A stretch of 64,000 nt of DNA from Sphingobacteriia bacterium (GCA_015999745.1 JAECQP010000001.1:124001-188000); one strand, 5' to 3'. Counted from the first letter of the stretch, positions 15,868 through 24,771 are shown. The notes: a model not told the origin generated them from the letters alone. Program-made: numbers and translations.

Positions 15868-16938
15868 TTATTTTGAAATGATCTTTACCAGATTAGGATC
15901 ATTCTCAACAAGTTTGCCCTCTTTGTCAATGAGAAAAATCCTCGGAATACCGGTAACGCCATATGCGATTGCGGGACTGCTCATCCATCCGCCGGGATGC
16001 CACGCGCTGGTCCATTCTAATTTCTCCTTTCTATCGGCGGCTTTCCAATCCTCCTGTTTTTCATCTACAGAAACGCTAAGAAAAGTAAAATCTTCTTTGG
16101 ACGCCTGCTGGTACGCTTTGCGGATGCTTGGAATCTCCGCGCGGCACGGCCCACACCACGAAGCCCAAAAGATTAAAAGAATATTTTTACCTTTATAATC
16201 AGATAACTTTATTTCTTTACCCCTGTTATCCACTGCTGTAAAAACAGGAGCCTGTTCTCCCAACACCAACTTCTGCTGCGCTTGCAATATATTTACCACA
16301 TCACTTCCCCACGACGAATTCTGAATATCTGTGTGCAATTGTCTAAAAGCAAAAGCTGCTTGTTCTTTTGTGAAATTTTTCTTGGCAGCTTCCATTCTAA
16401 TTACAAATGCACTCCACATGGATTTCGAGTGATTAGAGATGAAAGCAAATTGTTTATCGGTGAGTGTTTTTTTTAGAATCAGTACTGCTGCGTCTAATGA
16501 ATCAGCCGCCGCTTTTGAAGTATTCCGTAGACCTGGAATCATGTTCCGCAGTTTTCTTGCGGAATCGTCCAGTGGTTGCACATGGTTCATGTATTCTTTA
16601 TAATCATTTTGGAGTTGAGAACCCCTTGCTTCAAGTGGTATCCTTTTATTGAATTGGCCCCACAGATTAACAGGCATTTGGTTATCCAACCATATCGCGT
16701 ACACATCCGATCTGCTTCGGTTCGCCAGTATCAAGGAGACCGGTTGTGTAACCTGACCTTTATATTTGAAATGTAATTGTTGATTTTTTGTAATCGACGA
16801 ATCCACGAAAACACCGTTATCATCCCTCAAGAAATAAATTATGTTGTCAGGTACTCCATCGAGCCGGACACCAATTTCAACCTTCTCCTGCGTCATACCC
16901 ACAGCAGGAAGAAGGAAAAACATAAGGAAGTACCTCAT
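15868..16938 (-). CDS. TlpA-like thioredoxin with DUF4369 N-terminal domain
   Basis: 356 residues. A signal peptide (MRYFLMFFLLPAVGMTQ) leads to a DUF4369-like beta domain (about 20-120), a helical linker, and a C-terminal TlpA/AhpC-TSA thioredoxin domain with the active site FWASWCGPCRAEIPSIR and the cis-Pro strand GVTGIPRIFLIDKEG. The protein should be in the periplasm or anchored on the outer side, reducing or isomerising disulfides. It is the first of three thioredoxin-like genes on this strand between 15.8 and 20.3 kb, but remnants of other genes separate it from the other two. Substrates are unknown; family confidence is high. Confidence 0.9.
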   Translation of the reverse strand: MRYFLMFFLLPAVGMTQEKVEIGVRLDGVPDNIIYFLRDDNGVFVDSSITKNQQLHFKYKGQVTQPVSLILANRSRSDVYAIWLDNQMPVNLWGQFNKRIPLEARGSQLQNDYKEYMNHVQPLDDSARKLRNMIPGLRNTSKAAADSLDAAVLILKKTLTDKQFAFISNHSKSMWSAFVIRMEAAKKNFTKEQAAFAFRQLHTDIQNSSWGSDVVNILQAQQKLVLGEQAPVFTAVDNRGKEIKLSDYKGKNILLIFWASWCGPCRAEIPSIRKAYQQASKEDFTFLSVSVDEKQEDWKAADRKEKLEWTSAWHPGGWMSSPAIAYGVTGIPRIFLIDKEGKLVENDPNLVKIISK

Positions 16939-16971
16939 ACCTATAATTTGCCTGTAATTTATATAAAAAGT

Positions 16972-17855
16972 TTATAATATTTTCCTAAAACGATTTTGAC
17001 TGCGCATCAGAAAGGCGGGTAGCAAGGTAAAAACAGCAACCAAACAAACAATCATTCCACCTATTGTTCCGACTGCGAGGCCAAACCAAAATACCTGGTT
17101 CGTACTTCCTAAAAGAAATGGAAAAAGGCTGCAGATAGTAGTAGCAGTTACGAGTAATATCGTTTTACCATGCTGTAGTAAGGCCATATATACTGCCTCC
17201 TTAGAATCTTTTCCTTTTTTAAGATAATTCTGATAGCCATTAATAAGTAGCAACCCGGAATTTGCTGCCAAGGCACTTAGTATGATGAGTGCTGCCCAGC
17301 CTCCCTGGTCAAAATAAAACCTGCCCATGCCAAAGGCGAGGAATAATCCAATGAAGGATACAGGTGTCATAGCGACGATATAAAAAGGCAGTAATAGGCT
17401 TTCAAAATATATTGCGCATAGCCCATAAATAACAGCAAGCAGGCAGCAAACAATAGCAAGGTAATGTAAAGATGTATTGTCTTTGGTTGCGGTGCCTTGC
17501 GTAGATTCTGCGGAGAAGCCTACGGGAAGCGTACTTTGAAAATCTGTTACCAACTCCTCTACCGCAGCCCGGCTGATTTCCGATGTTCCGATAAATTCAA
17601 AGCCAATGTTGCGAACATACGCTCTATCTATGCGCCGGATATTATGTACAGCTTCCCTGGCATTTACCGGTGCCAGAGAATTTAGACGAACCTGTTTACC
17701 GTTGCGAAGACTGACTACCTGATTCATCAGATCATATCTGGAAAAGTCTGGTGCAGTTTTTCGCTGAAAACCAATGGCATCTTCTTGTTACCGACTATGA
17801 CCTGCATTGCCGGGTTCGTCTGTGTGGTAAACAGGAATCTATAGTTCAAAAGCCA
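16972..17855 (-). pseudogene. C-terminal remnant of an RND efflux permease, frameshifted
   Basis: From the ATG at 17727 there are 251 residues ending normally: a porter-domain piece with NGKQVRLNSLAP and LPVGFSAEST, then four to five membrane helices including YFESLLLPFYIVAMTPVSFI, LAANSGLLLINGYQNYLKKG and IGGMIVCLVAVFTLLPAFL, matching the last quarter of RND/CzcA-AcrB permeases (about 1000 residues). The frame is closed upstream by a TAA, but another frame continues the same kind of sequence (QVIVGNKKMPLVFSEKLHQT) and would join at a run of four bases (17742-17745) by a one-base shift. Further upstream it abuts a fragment of an unrelated gene. The first three quarters of the pump and any membrane-fusion or outer-membrane partners are absent, so it cannot work. 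Confidence 0.8.
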
Positions 17856-18046
17856 GACTGTATGATTTGTTTTAGTTCTCTCCTTATGACTTTTACATTT
17901 TGGGGTAACAAATGACCATCAGTTAAGTTATTTGTAACAATTTGAAAATCTATAGTAGGGTTATAGCCACATGAATGCAAAAAATATGGAAAATACCAAG
18001 GGAAATCACCAAACCAACATATGATTATCACGACTTTAGTATGCAT
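17846..18046 (-). pseudogene. N-terminal remnant of a DUF6625-like protein
   Basis: An ATG-initiated frame of 66 residues with MHTKVVIIICWFGDFPWYFP, FLHSCGYNPTIDFQIVTNN and LPQNVKVIRRELKQI. The motif with a strand, FGxxPWYFPYFLxSCxxNPTIDF and a PxNVKxI segment is the start of the glycosyltransferase-like DUF6625 family, whose members run to about 300 residues. Here it stops after 66 residues at a TGA, and the next bases belong to the broken RND gene. It is therefore a truncated gene end at a recombination or deletion scar. The composition is AT-rich like the following thioredoxin genes. Family recognition is from memory of the motif, not from a search. Confidence 0.55.
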
Positions 18047-18254
18047 TAAATTTATATAATGGGATGGTCTATAATCAATTTATAAGTACACAAACTTCTA
18101 TCGAAACGTTGCCAAGGCTAGCATTCTCGCTACTTATTCAAGGAAAAATCTGAGCTATTTCCTTGAAAAGACAATCTATCATTCTTTCACCTAAAATCTA
18201 TAATATAACCGTCTTCACAGTCTTAGGATATGTAATCAAGATTCTAAAAAAATA

Positions 18255-19034
18255 TTACTTTGATATTTCTTTATTTAAGCCAGAAATTACTTCATTGAAA
18301 TTATTTGTAACTTTTATTATTTTACCCTCTCTATTAACTATCAGGTGCGTTGGATAACCAGCAATCTTTAATTCATTCATTAAATAATCGGTTTTATCGG
18401 CAACAACTTGATACTTAAAAGTGGTTTTCTTTAAAAATGCTTTGAGATCTTTAGCGGGATCAAATGCCAGTGCTAAAAAAAGGATGTCGGTTCTTTCTTT
18501 ATAACGACTAACCAGTTTATTAAGTTCAGGTATTTCAGCAACACAAGCAGCACAGTGAATAAACCAACAATTCAACACAACGATTTTATTTTTAGCCGTG
18601 TTTGTGTTGTAAACACTATCATTTAAGCAAATAAAATTAAAGTTGGGCAATGGTGTCCCCTCCATATTGTAATATTGGTGCTCTGTCAGAGATTTATTTT
18701 TAATAACCATCTTAATCTCATTATCTACAGATCTATCCAGTTTAACTAATTGATAACATATCGATGAATCATCAGATTCAATTCTAACAGGCAAATATTG
18801 TCCCGTTGTAAGGCTTTCCAGGAATTGTTTTTTAGTAATCAGGTGCAAAGATGTATCAAGTGGAATATAGTCAGCAGACCAATTCATATAATCTCTTTCA
18901 TATACCAACCAACTCATTACATCTTTCACAATAGCGGAAGGCCTGATGACCGGCTTCCCATAATTTTTAGGCTGAGAAAATACAGGTGAGCCTATTGCGT
19001 ATAAAATTAATATTATCAAAAGAGTTGTTCTCAT
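18255..19034 (-). CDS. TlpA-like thioredoxin-fold protein (CAAC active site)
   Basis: 259 residues with a signal peptide (MRTTLLIILILYAIGSPVFS, then QPK). The N-terminal 130 residues are unassigned; the C-terminal part is a thioredoxin fold with VVLNCWFIHCAACVAEIPEL, where the active site is CAAC instead of CGPC, and the cis-Pro strand IAGYPTHLIVNREGKI. It should act in the periplasm. The unusual CxxC spacer would change redox potential. The gene is AT-rich, unlike the housekeeping genes nearby, and lies 34 bases after another thioredoxin-like gene on the same strand, so the two may be one transcript. Substrate unknown. Confidence 0.85.
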   Translation of the reverse strand: MRTTLLIILILYAIGSPVFSQPKNYGKPVIRPSAIVKDVMSWLVYERDYMNWSADYIPLDTSLHLITKKQFLESLTTGQYLPVRIESDDSSICYQLVKLDRSVDNEIKMVIKNKSLTEHQYYNMEGTPLPNFNFICLNDSVYNTNTAKNKIVVLNCWFIHCAACVAEIPELNKLVSRYKERTDILFLALAFDPAKDLKAFLKKTTFKYQVVADKTDYLMNELKIAGYPTHLIVNREGKIIKVTNNFNEVISGLNKEISK

Positions 19035-19068
19035 TATAATTAGACATTAAAACAAATTATTACCTGGC

Positions 19069-20268
19069 CTACTGAAGGATCAATTTTATTTTATCCAAAG
19101 CAGATCTCCCCGACCCTCTATATACGATCTCTCCTTCTGCATTAATCAGGATATAAGTGGGGAAGGAGCTGATCTTATAGGTTCTGCAGATTGGCGCAGT
19201 TTCAAAAGGATCTAATACATTTATCCAGGGAATATTCTGACCCTTGATATATTCGGAAACAGATTTATAATCATCGTTGGCTATTCCTATTATTTTTAGG
19301 TTATCAGGCTTATATTTTTTATAAAGAGCCATTAGTTCCGGTTCAAGTTCTCTGCAAGGTGTACACCATGTGCCCCAGAAATCGAGTAATGTATAGCCGG
19401 TTTTTGAAAAATTCACAGTTGTTTTATCTGTTATAGAAATCATATTAACCCGGATTGCTTTAAATCCGGCTTCAATTCCATTACCTTCTTTTGAAAGGTG
19501 AATTTTTCTGAACGAAATACTATTACCCATTGAATCAAGTGAAACAAACTTAAAAACACTGTTTGACGTATAAATTGTATCTCCAACATGATATTGAGGT
19601 AATTCCCATATTCTGAAACCTTTTTTCATTATTAATGATTTCAATACGTAGATATTTGTATTATCCTTTCTATATATATTATTAAAATAGTTGCCAACAA
19701 TAATTGGATATTTCTTTGCCTGATCAGTTAGATAACCATATTTATATTTATTTACAATACTCACTCCATAATCGGATAGCTTATCCTCACTGTTTGTTTT
19801 AAAAATCAAGCTTGATTTTGACGGGTTAAAATACAGGCTTGTGATTATAATGTTATTGCCGTCCAATAATTTAATGCGATCAATTTTCACTTTTTTGTTT
19901 TTGTCACATTCGTATGGCTTTTCATCTGATAGACTATTATTTCCATTTGTATCAAAGATCATAATATACTTACCCTTGTGTAATGCTTTAAATGCTAAGA
20001 TTCCGGGATTAGGTCGTTTTACTTCCTCAATGATATCCTGGATATGCAATAGTCCTATTGTGCCTTTAATTTTTTCTCCCGGGTATTCTATTATTGTGTC
20101 AATTTTTCTGTTCCGGAAAAATTTAAATACCCCTCCTTCTATTAGTGTGTCTGTATCCTGATACTGCAAGGGCACTACCACTATATCAGAAGTTTGATCA
20201 TCCAAACTCCGGCAACCGACTATGAATAGAAAAATAAAAATAAATATTCCTGTTTTGTTATCCTGCAT
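19069..20268 (-). CDS. TlpA-like thioredoxin lipoprotein, AT-rich
   Basis: 399 residues. The start MQDNKTGIFIFIFLFIVGC is a lipoprotein signal with the lipobox cysteine at residue 19. About 260 residues of unassigned, probably beta-rich sequence follow, including FDTNGNNSLSDEK, an EF-hand-like loop that may bind calcium. The C-terminal thioredoxin domain has LLDFWGTWCTPCRELEPEL and ISSFPTYILINAEGEIVY, so the redox site is intact (CTPC). It would be fixed to the outer or inner membrane facing the periplasm. GC content in parts is near 30 percent, well below flanking genes, which suggests acquisition. It precedes the CAAC protein gene. Confidence 0.85.
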   Translation of the reverse strand: MQDNKTGIFIFIFLFIVGCRSLDDQTSDIVVVPLQYQDTDTLIEGGVFKFFRNRKIDTIIEYPGEKIKGTIGLLHIQDIIEEVKRPNPGILAFKALHKGKYIMIFDTNGNNSLSDEKPYECDKNKKVKIDRIKLLDGNNIIITSLYFNPSKSSLIFKTNSEDKLSDYGVSIVNKYKYGYLTDQAKKYPIIVGNYFNNIYRKDNTNIYVLKSLIMKKGFRIWELPQYHVGDTIYTSNSVFKFVSLDSMGNSISFRKIHLSKEGNGIEAGFKAIRVNMISITDKTTVNFSKTGYTLLDFWGTWCTPCRELEPELMALYKKYKPDNLKIIGIANDDYKSVSEYIKGQNIPWINVLDPFETAPICRTYKISSFPTYILINAEGEIVYRGSGRSALDKIKLILQ

Positions 20269-20321
20269 ATTAACTGAAAACGAGGTTCAACACAAGTTAT
20301 TGAATAGTGTTTAATTTATAA

Positions 20322-20510
20322 AAAACAGCGAACTTGCCGGATATTGTTCTGCCCGATTGCTACATCCCCGTTTTAAATGGTTTAGATATCAGTAAAATAA
20401 TCAAAGCCAGATACCCTTCCTTTAAAATTCAGCTCCAGGGAAGAACTGCTCAAATTTGCAATGAAAAGCGGGCTGGCCGTGCTGTAAATGGGCTTTTTCC
20501 TGTAAATTGA
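20322..20510 (+). pseudogene. Receiver-domain fragment without a start
   Basis: A plus-strand frame without ATG reads LPDIVLPDCYIPVLNGLDIS followed by KIIKARYPSFKIQL. This is the phosphorylation strand and following helix of a response-regulator receiver domain (compare PDIVLLDxxMPxxNG). After about 35 residues the likeness stops; another frame over the last part (…SSREELLKFAMKSGLAVL, stop) hints at a shifted continuation or a second fragment. The rest of a receiver and any DNA-binding domain are missing. It lies between the AT-rich thioredoxin genes and the hydroxylase gene. Confidence 0.55.
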
Positions 20511-20530
20511 CCCTATAATCTTTTGCTGCC

Positions 20531-21352
20531 ATGATCCAATCGATTGTTGATTATTTCAACACCATTCCCAGCCTGCATCGTGCCCTGATCCTTGCCGGTG
20601 GGATTAGTTTTTTCTGGATAATTGAAGGGGCTGTTCCCTTGTTCCGTTTCAAATATGATAAATGGAAACACGCGGCCATCAATATCTTTTTCACCCTCAC
20701 TACCATTGTCATCAATTTTGCCTTTGCGTTGCTGATGGTCAAAACCAGTGATTGGGCCATTGAGCACCATTTCGGCATTTTACAGTTGGTGGAACTGCCT
20801 ACCTGGGTAATGCTGATCGGCGGGCTGATGCTGCTGGACCTGGTGGGCGCCTATTTTATTCATTTCATTGAACACAAGGTTAAGTGGATGTGGAAGTTTC
20901 ATATGGTGCATCATGCCGATACGCATGTTGATACTACCACCGCCAACCGCCACCATCCCGGTGAAAGTGTGTTCCGCGCGGTTTTCACCATTATAGGCGT
21001 GGCCATCTGCGGTGCTCCCATGTGGCTGGTGATGTTTTACCAGAGTATGAGCGCCGTGCTGTCTCAGTTCAATCATGCCAATATGCGTCTGCCCCTTTGG
21101 CTCGATAATGCCATCAGTTGGCTGATCGTTTCTCCCAATATGCATAAAGTACATCATCATTATAAACAACCCCAAACCGACAGCAATTACGGCAATATCT
21201 TTTCCATCTGGGACCGTATTTTCGGAACATTTAATTACACCCCGATCGGGGAGATCCGCTATGGATTGGACGTACTGGACGATCGTACCGACGAGCAACT
21301 GGGTTACCAATTAAAAATCCCATTCGATCAAACCATTAAGACCAACTATTAA
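20531..21352 (+). CDS. Sterol desaturase / fatty acid hydroxylase family membrane protein
   Basis: 273 residues with several membrane helices in the N-terminal half. The eight-histidine di-iron pattern of the superfamily is present: HFIEHKVKWMWKFHMVHH, DTTTANRHHPGE, and PNMHKVHHHYKQP. Such enzymes use O2 to hydroxylate or desaturate lipids or carotenoids in the inner membrane. In Bacteroidota, members act in ornithine- or sphingolipid hydroxylation, or in carotenoid modification; none can be chosen from the context. It is a single gene upstream of kdsB (76 bases), with a -7 box of kdsB in between. Confidence 0.88.
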   Translation: MIQSIVDYFNTIPSLHRALILAGGISFFWIIEGAVPLFRFKYDKWKHAAINIFFTLTTIVINFAFALLMVKTSDWAIEHHFGILQLVELPTWVMLIGGLMLLDLVGAYFIHFIEHKVKWMWKFHMVHHADTHVDTTTANRHHPGESVFRAVFTIIGVAICGAPMWLVMFYQSMSAVLSQFNHANMRLPLWLDNAISWLIVSPNMHKVHHHYKQPQTDSNYGNIFSIWDRIFGTFNYTPIGEIRYGLDVLDDRTDEQLGYQLKIPFDQTIKTNY

Positions 21353-21406
21353 AGCCTGCCGGCTCCCTGTTCTTCCGATCTGCCTGCTGTTTGACGTGTA
21401 GTATTG

Positions 21407-21414
21407 TATCTTTG
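21407..21414 (+). promoter_or_regulatory. -7 box upstream of kdsB
   Basis: TATCTTTG, an exact TAnnTTTG match, 14 bases before the kdsB ATG. The nearest TTTG upstream (21390-21393) is too close to be a normal -33 element. Confidence 0.45.
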
Positions 21415-21428
21415 TTTAAAGCTTTTGT

Positions 21429-22145
21429 ATGAAGACTGTTGCAATGATTCCCGCGCGCTATGCCGCCAGTCGCTTTCCTGCCAAACTGATGCAGGTACTG
21501 GGTAACAAATCTGTTATTCTGCATACCTATGATAATACAAAAGCAACCGGGCTGTTTGATGAGGTGGTTGTGGTGACCGACAGTGCTATCATCTTCAATG
21601 AAATCACCGCCCATGGCGGCAAAGCCATCATGAGCAAAAAGAACCATGAGAGTGGAAGCGACCGGATTGCCGAAGCCGCGGAAGAGCTGGATGTAGACCT
21701 TATTGTGAATGTTCAGGGAGATGAACCATTTGTACAAAAAGCGCCTTTGGAAAAACTGCTTTCGGTTTTTCAGGAAGAAAAGATTCAGGTGGCTTCCCTG
21801 ATGCAGGAGCTGAAAGATCCCGAACTGATCGAAGACCCCAACTATGTAAAAGTTGCAGTGGACCGAAACTGGAATGCATTATTCTTTTCGCGCAGTGTCA
21901 TTCCTTACCCCAGAAGCAAGGATATTGCCATCACCTATTACGAACATATTGGCGTATACGCCTTCCGCAAACAGGCCCTGCTCAATTTCAGCAGGTGGCC
22001 AATGACTCCGCTGGAAGCCGCTGAAAAAATTGAATGCCTGCGTTACCTGGAATATGGTATTCCATTAAAAATGGTCCTTACCCATTATATGGGTGTCGAA
22101 ATTGATACACCGGAAGACCTGGTTAAAGCAGCTAAGTTGTTATAA
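21429..22145 (+). CDS. kdsB: 3-deoxy-manno-octulosonate cytidylyltransferase
   Basis: 238 residues, full length for KdsB. The start MKTVAMIPARYAASRFPAKL is the CTP-binding loop of the family; VNVQGDEPFVQK holds the metal-binding aspartate, and YYEHIGVYAFRKQALL and the TPEDLVKAAKLL end are typical. It makes CMP-Kdo, the donor for the inner core of lipopolysaccharide, in the cytoplasm. It converges on the kdnB-like gene with a 6-base tail overlap. Since KdnB oxidises Kdo at C8 as the first step towards 8-amino-Kdo, this KdsB may act on the amino sugar, as in Shewanella; that is inference. Confidence 0.95.
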   Translation: MKTVAMIPARYAASRFPAKLMQVLGNKSVILHTYDNTKATGLFDEVVVVTDSAIIFNEITAHGGKAIMSKKNHESGSDRIAEAAEELDVDLIVNVQGDEPFVQKAPLEKLLSVFQEEKIQVASLMQELKDPELIEDPNYVKVAVDRNWNALFFSRSVIPYPRSKDIAITYYEHIGVYAFRKQALLNFSRWPMTPLEAAEKIECLRYLEYGIPLKMVLTHYMGVEIDTPEDLVKAAKLL

Positions 22146-23213
22146 TTTCTCGAACAGGGCGCGCAGTTTTTCGCGGGTCATGATTTTTTCCCAATCCTTT
22201 CCCAAAGCGTTTTCCCATAGGGGTTTCATACCCATGGATACGCCGATCATGGTTTCGAACTGTTCATCGGTAAGGCCTTTGCAGATGCCCCGTGGAATTT
22301 CTATTTTGTTCTTCTCTACCATGTATTTGAATTCCTTCACGCCTGCAGGATAGTATTCTTCCAGGTGATCCATGACGATACAGTTTCCGATACCGTGTTT
22401 GGTACCCAGTAAATAGCTTAATCCATAGCTCACTGCATGGGCAACCCCCACCTGGGAATATGCAATGCTCATACCGCCTGCATAGGAAGCCATCATCAAC
22501 TGATCATCACACACAGCGTCCCAATGGTCTTTCTCCACAAATACTTTCTGGCAGAGCTGCAATGCTTTTTCGCCATAGCTTTTGCTGAACTCATTGAGGT
22601 AGGTTCCTTCCAGGCTTTCGATACAATGGATATAACAATCCATTCCTGTATAAAAACGCTGGTTCACAGGGGCGTCTTTGGTTAATTCCGGATCCAGTAC
22701 TATCTGGTCAAAAGGGGTAAAATCGCTGTTCATTCCCAGTTTGCGCGTTGGCCCGGTTAATACGGTGGTTCTGCTTACTTCGGCGCCTGTTCCGCTGAGT
22801 GTCGGAATACCGGCCTTGTACACGCCGGGGTTCTTCACAAGATCCCATCCCTGGTAGTCGGCTGAAGAACCGGGATTGGTCATCATCAGGGAAACCGCTT
22901 TGGCCAGGTCCATAGTAGACCCGCCGCCGATCCCTATTACACCGCTGATGACGCCGAATTCTTCTTTCAGTGATTTTGCCAGTGCGTCCACCTGGGTGGT
23001 TTTGGGCTCGTAAGTAACATCCGCCAGGATCACTTTGTCTTTCCCGCGCAATGGAATACGCGACAACAGTGGTTTCCCTTCAAAAAAATGATCCACTAAA
23101 AATATCATGGGTGCATCGCCCTTGCGCTGCGGCGCTAAAATTTCGTCTAACTGATTAAAACTTCCGCGGCCATATACCACGTAGCTTACCATCTTAAAAT
23201 TCCTAAAGCTCAT
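22140..23213 (-). CDS. kdnB: 3-deoxy-manno-octulosonate-8-oxidase (iron alcohol dehydrogenase family)
   Basis: 357 residues from the ATG at 23213; the open frame can start at a TTG seven codons earlier (23234), but that lies over CATCTTTG, which looks like a -7 box. Family III iron-dependent alcohol dehydrogenase with the nucleotide loop GVIGIGGGSTMDLAKA, and metal ligands in GMDCYIHCIESLEG and GVAHAVSYGLSYLLGTKHG. The start FRNFKMVSYVVYGRGSFNQL and overall sequence match the KdnB subgroup, which oxidises Kdo at C8 before KdnA transaminates it. KdnA is not in the window. The tail-to-tail contact with kdsB supports a role in lipopolysaccharide sugar synthesis. Other iron dehydrogenases are a weaker alternative. 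Confidence 0.85.
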   Translation of the reverse strand: MSFRNFKMVSYVVYGRGSFNQLDEILAPQRKGDAPMIFLVDHFFEGKPLLSRIPLRGKDKVILADVTYEPKTTQVDALAKSLKEEFGVISGVIGIGGGSTMDLAKAVSLMMTNPGSSADYQGWDLVKNPGVYKAGIPTLSGTGAEVSRTTVLTGPTRKLGMNSDFTPFDQIVLDPELTKDAPVNQRFYTGMDCYIHCIESLEGTYLNEFSKSYGEKALQLCQKVFVEKDHWDAVCDDQLMMASYAGGMSIAYSQVGVAHAVSYGLSYLLGTKHGIGNCIVMDHLEEYYPAGVKEFKYMVEKNKIEIPRGICKGLTDEQFETMIGVSMGMKPLWENALGKDWEKIMTREKLRALFEKL

Positions 23214-23243
23214 AGGTCTGATTTTCAAGTGCAAAGATGCAAC

Positions 23244-24734
23244 TTATTTCCAGATAGATTTCATTGGCCAGAACCAAACATTTTCGAAGACAGCTATATT
23301 CCCGTCGCTGAAAAACTCAATTCCTGTGTCTTTCTCTTCCGGAAATACCTGTGTGGTAAATACCAGCTCCCCGTTGTTGGCATATACTTCCACAATACTC
23401 TTATCAAAGAAAACCCGCAAGTGTACCAGGTCGTTCACTGTTTTGAGGTAAGCCTGCTTGGTGTTGTAATAAGGATACTGTTTACTGAATCCGGAAGGGG
23501 TATTGGTTCTGTCGATGTACAACTGCTCCAGCGTAGCATCATATCCGATGGTAAAATAGCGGTTGCCGCCAACGGCTATTTTTAATCCGCTCACGCTGGT
23601 AGTTGAAGGGCGGAGGTCAAATTCCATTTCAAAACAATTCCCCTTGAAGGGCAGCACATGCCTGTATTTAACAGGAACACTGTTCTTCAATACCTGTGCG
23701 GTGGAACGCAGGCTGCGCAATGCTTTAATAGGTTCCTGTACCAGCACCCATTCGCTGCCGGCTTTTTTTACCGCCAGTTTTCGGGGTAGCGCCATCGCTC
23801 CTTTCCATGGGCTGGTAGGAATTTCATTGGCATACCCCCAGTTATTCACCCAGCCAATGCTGGTGGGTTGTTTATCCGGTGTGGTTTTATAGGTAACCGC
23901 CGCATAATAATCCGCGCCATAATCCGGGCGCATGATTTTATTCTGCGGATTTTCATTGTAAAATTTTGATCCGTCAAACTCACCAACAAAATATTGCATA
24001 GCGGCATTCTGTGAAACCATCAGCACCCATTTTTTCTTGTTGGGTTCACCCACAACAGGCAGTTCTACCAAATCAGGGCATTCCCATACACCCGATGTAT
24101 CTGCATAAGGACCAAAATCACTTTCAAATGCCCACTGCTTTAAACTGAAGGAACTGTAAAAGGAAATCATTTTTTCATTGGGCATGGCCACTGCCATGAT
24201 CCATCTTTTGGTGGGTTCATGCCAGAACACATTGGGGTCGCGAAAATCTTTCATTTGCAGGTCCAGCACAGGGTTGGCAGAATACCGGCTCCAGGATTTC
24301 CCGTTGTCGAGGCTGTACGCCAGGTTCTGTGTTTGCAGTAAACTGTCGTGGCCGGTATAAACGGCCACCATGGGCATATCTCCTTTTTTCTGTCCGAAGC
24401 CGGTTTTGTTTTTGGGATCCGTTACAACTGATCCTGAAAATACCATTACCTCATTTTCTTCCCTCAATGCAACCGGCAGTTGTTTCCAGTTGACCAGGTC
24501 AGTGCTTACGGCATGTCCCCAGCTCATATGTCCCCAGGTATTTCCATAGGGATTATGCTGGTAAAACAAGTGATATTCTCCATTGGTATAAATCAATCCA
24601 TTGGGGTCGTTGATCCAGTTCTTCTGAGAGGAATAATGGAACTGCGGGCGGTAGCGCTCCTGGTAATAGGGTTGCTGTGAGTACGATCTGATTTGTATCA
24701 GCAGGGCAATCCATAATAGCACTCTGTTCATCAA
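23244..24734 (-). CDS. Secreted GH32 fructan hydrolase (levanase/invertase type)
   Basis: 496 residues with signal peptide (MMNRVLLWIALLIQIRSYSQ). The five-blade propeller of family 32 is clear: nucleophile Asp in KNWINDPNGLIY, FRDPNVFWH with the transition-state stabiliser, and the acid/base Glu in VWECPDLVEL. A C-terminal beta-sandwich follows (about 350-496, with IEFFSDGN). Enzymes of this kind release fructose from levan, inulin or sucrose; the periplasmic or surface location fits a fructan degrader. No SusC/SusD or fructokinase genes are next to it, so it is not in a full fructan locus. Exo or endo action cannot be told. Confidence 0.93.
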   Translation of the reverse strand: MMNRVLLWIALLIQIRSYSQQPYYQERYRPQFHYSSQKNWINDPNGLIYTNGEYHLFYQHNPYGNTWGHMSWGHAVSTDLVNWKQLPVALREENEVMVFSGSVVTDPKNKTGFGQKKGDMPMVAVYTGHDSLLQTQNLAYSLDNGKSWSRYSANPVLDLQMKDFRDPNVFWHEPTKRWIMAVAMPNEKMISFYSSFSLKQWAFESDFGPYADTSGVWECPDLVELPVVGEPNKKKWVLMVSQNAAMQYFVGEFDGSKFYNENPQNKIMRPDYGADYYAAVTYKTTPDKQPTSIGWVNNWGYANEIPTSPWKGAMALPRKLAVKKAGSEWVLVQEPIKALRSLRSTAQVLKNSVPVKYRHVLPFKGNCFEMEFDLRPSTTSVSGLKIAVGGNRYFTIGYDATLEQLYIDRTNTPSGFSKQYPYYNTKQAYLKTVNDLVHLRVFFDKSIVEVYANNGELVFTTQVFPEEKDTGIEFFSDGNIAVFENVWFWPMKSIWK

Positions 24735-24771
24735 TCTAAATTAATCATTTTGTTCAAATTACCGTACACGG

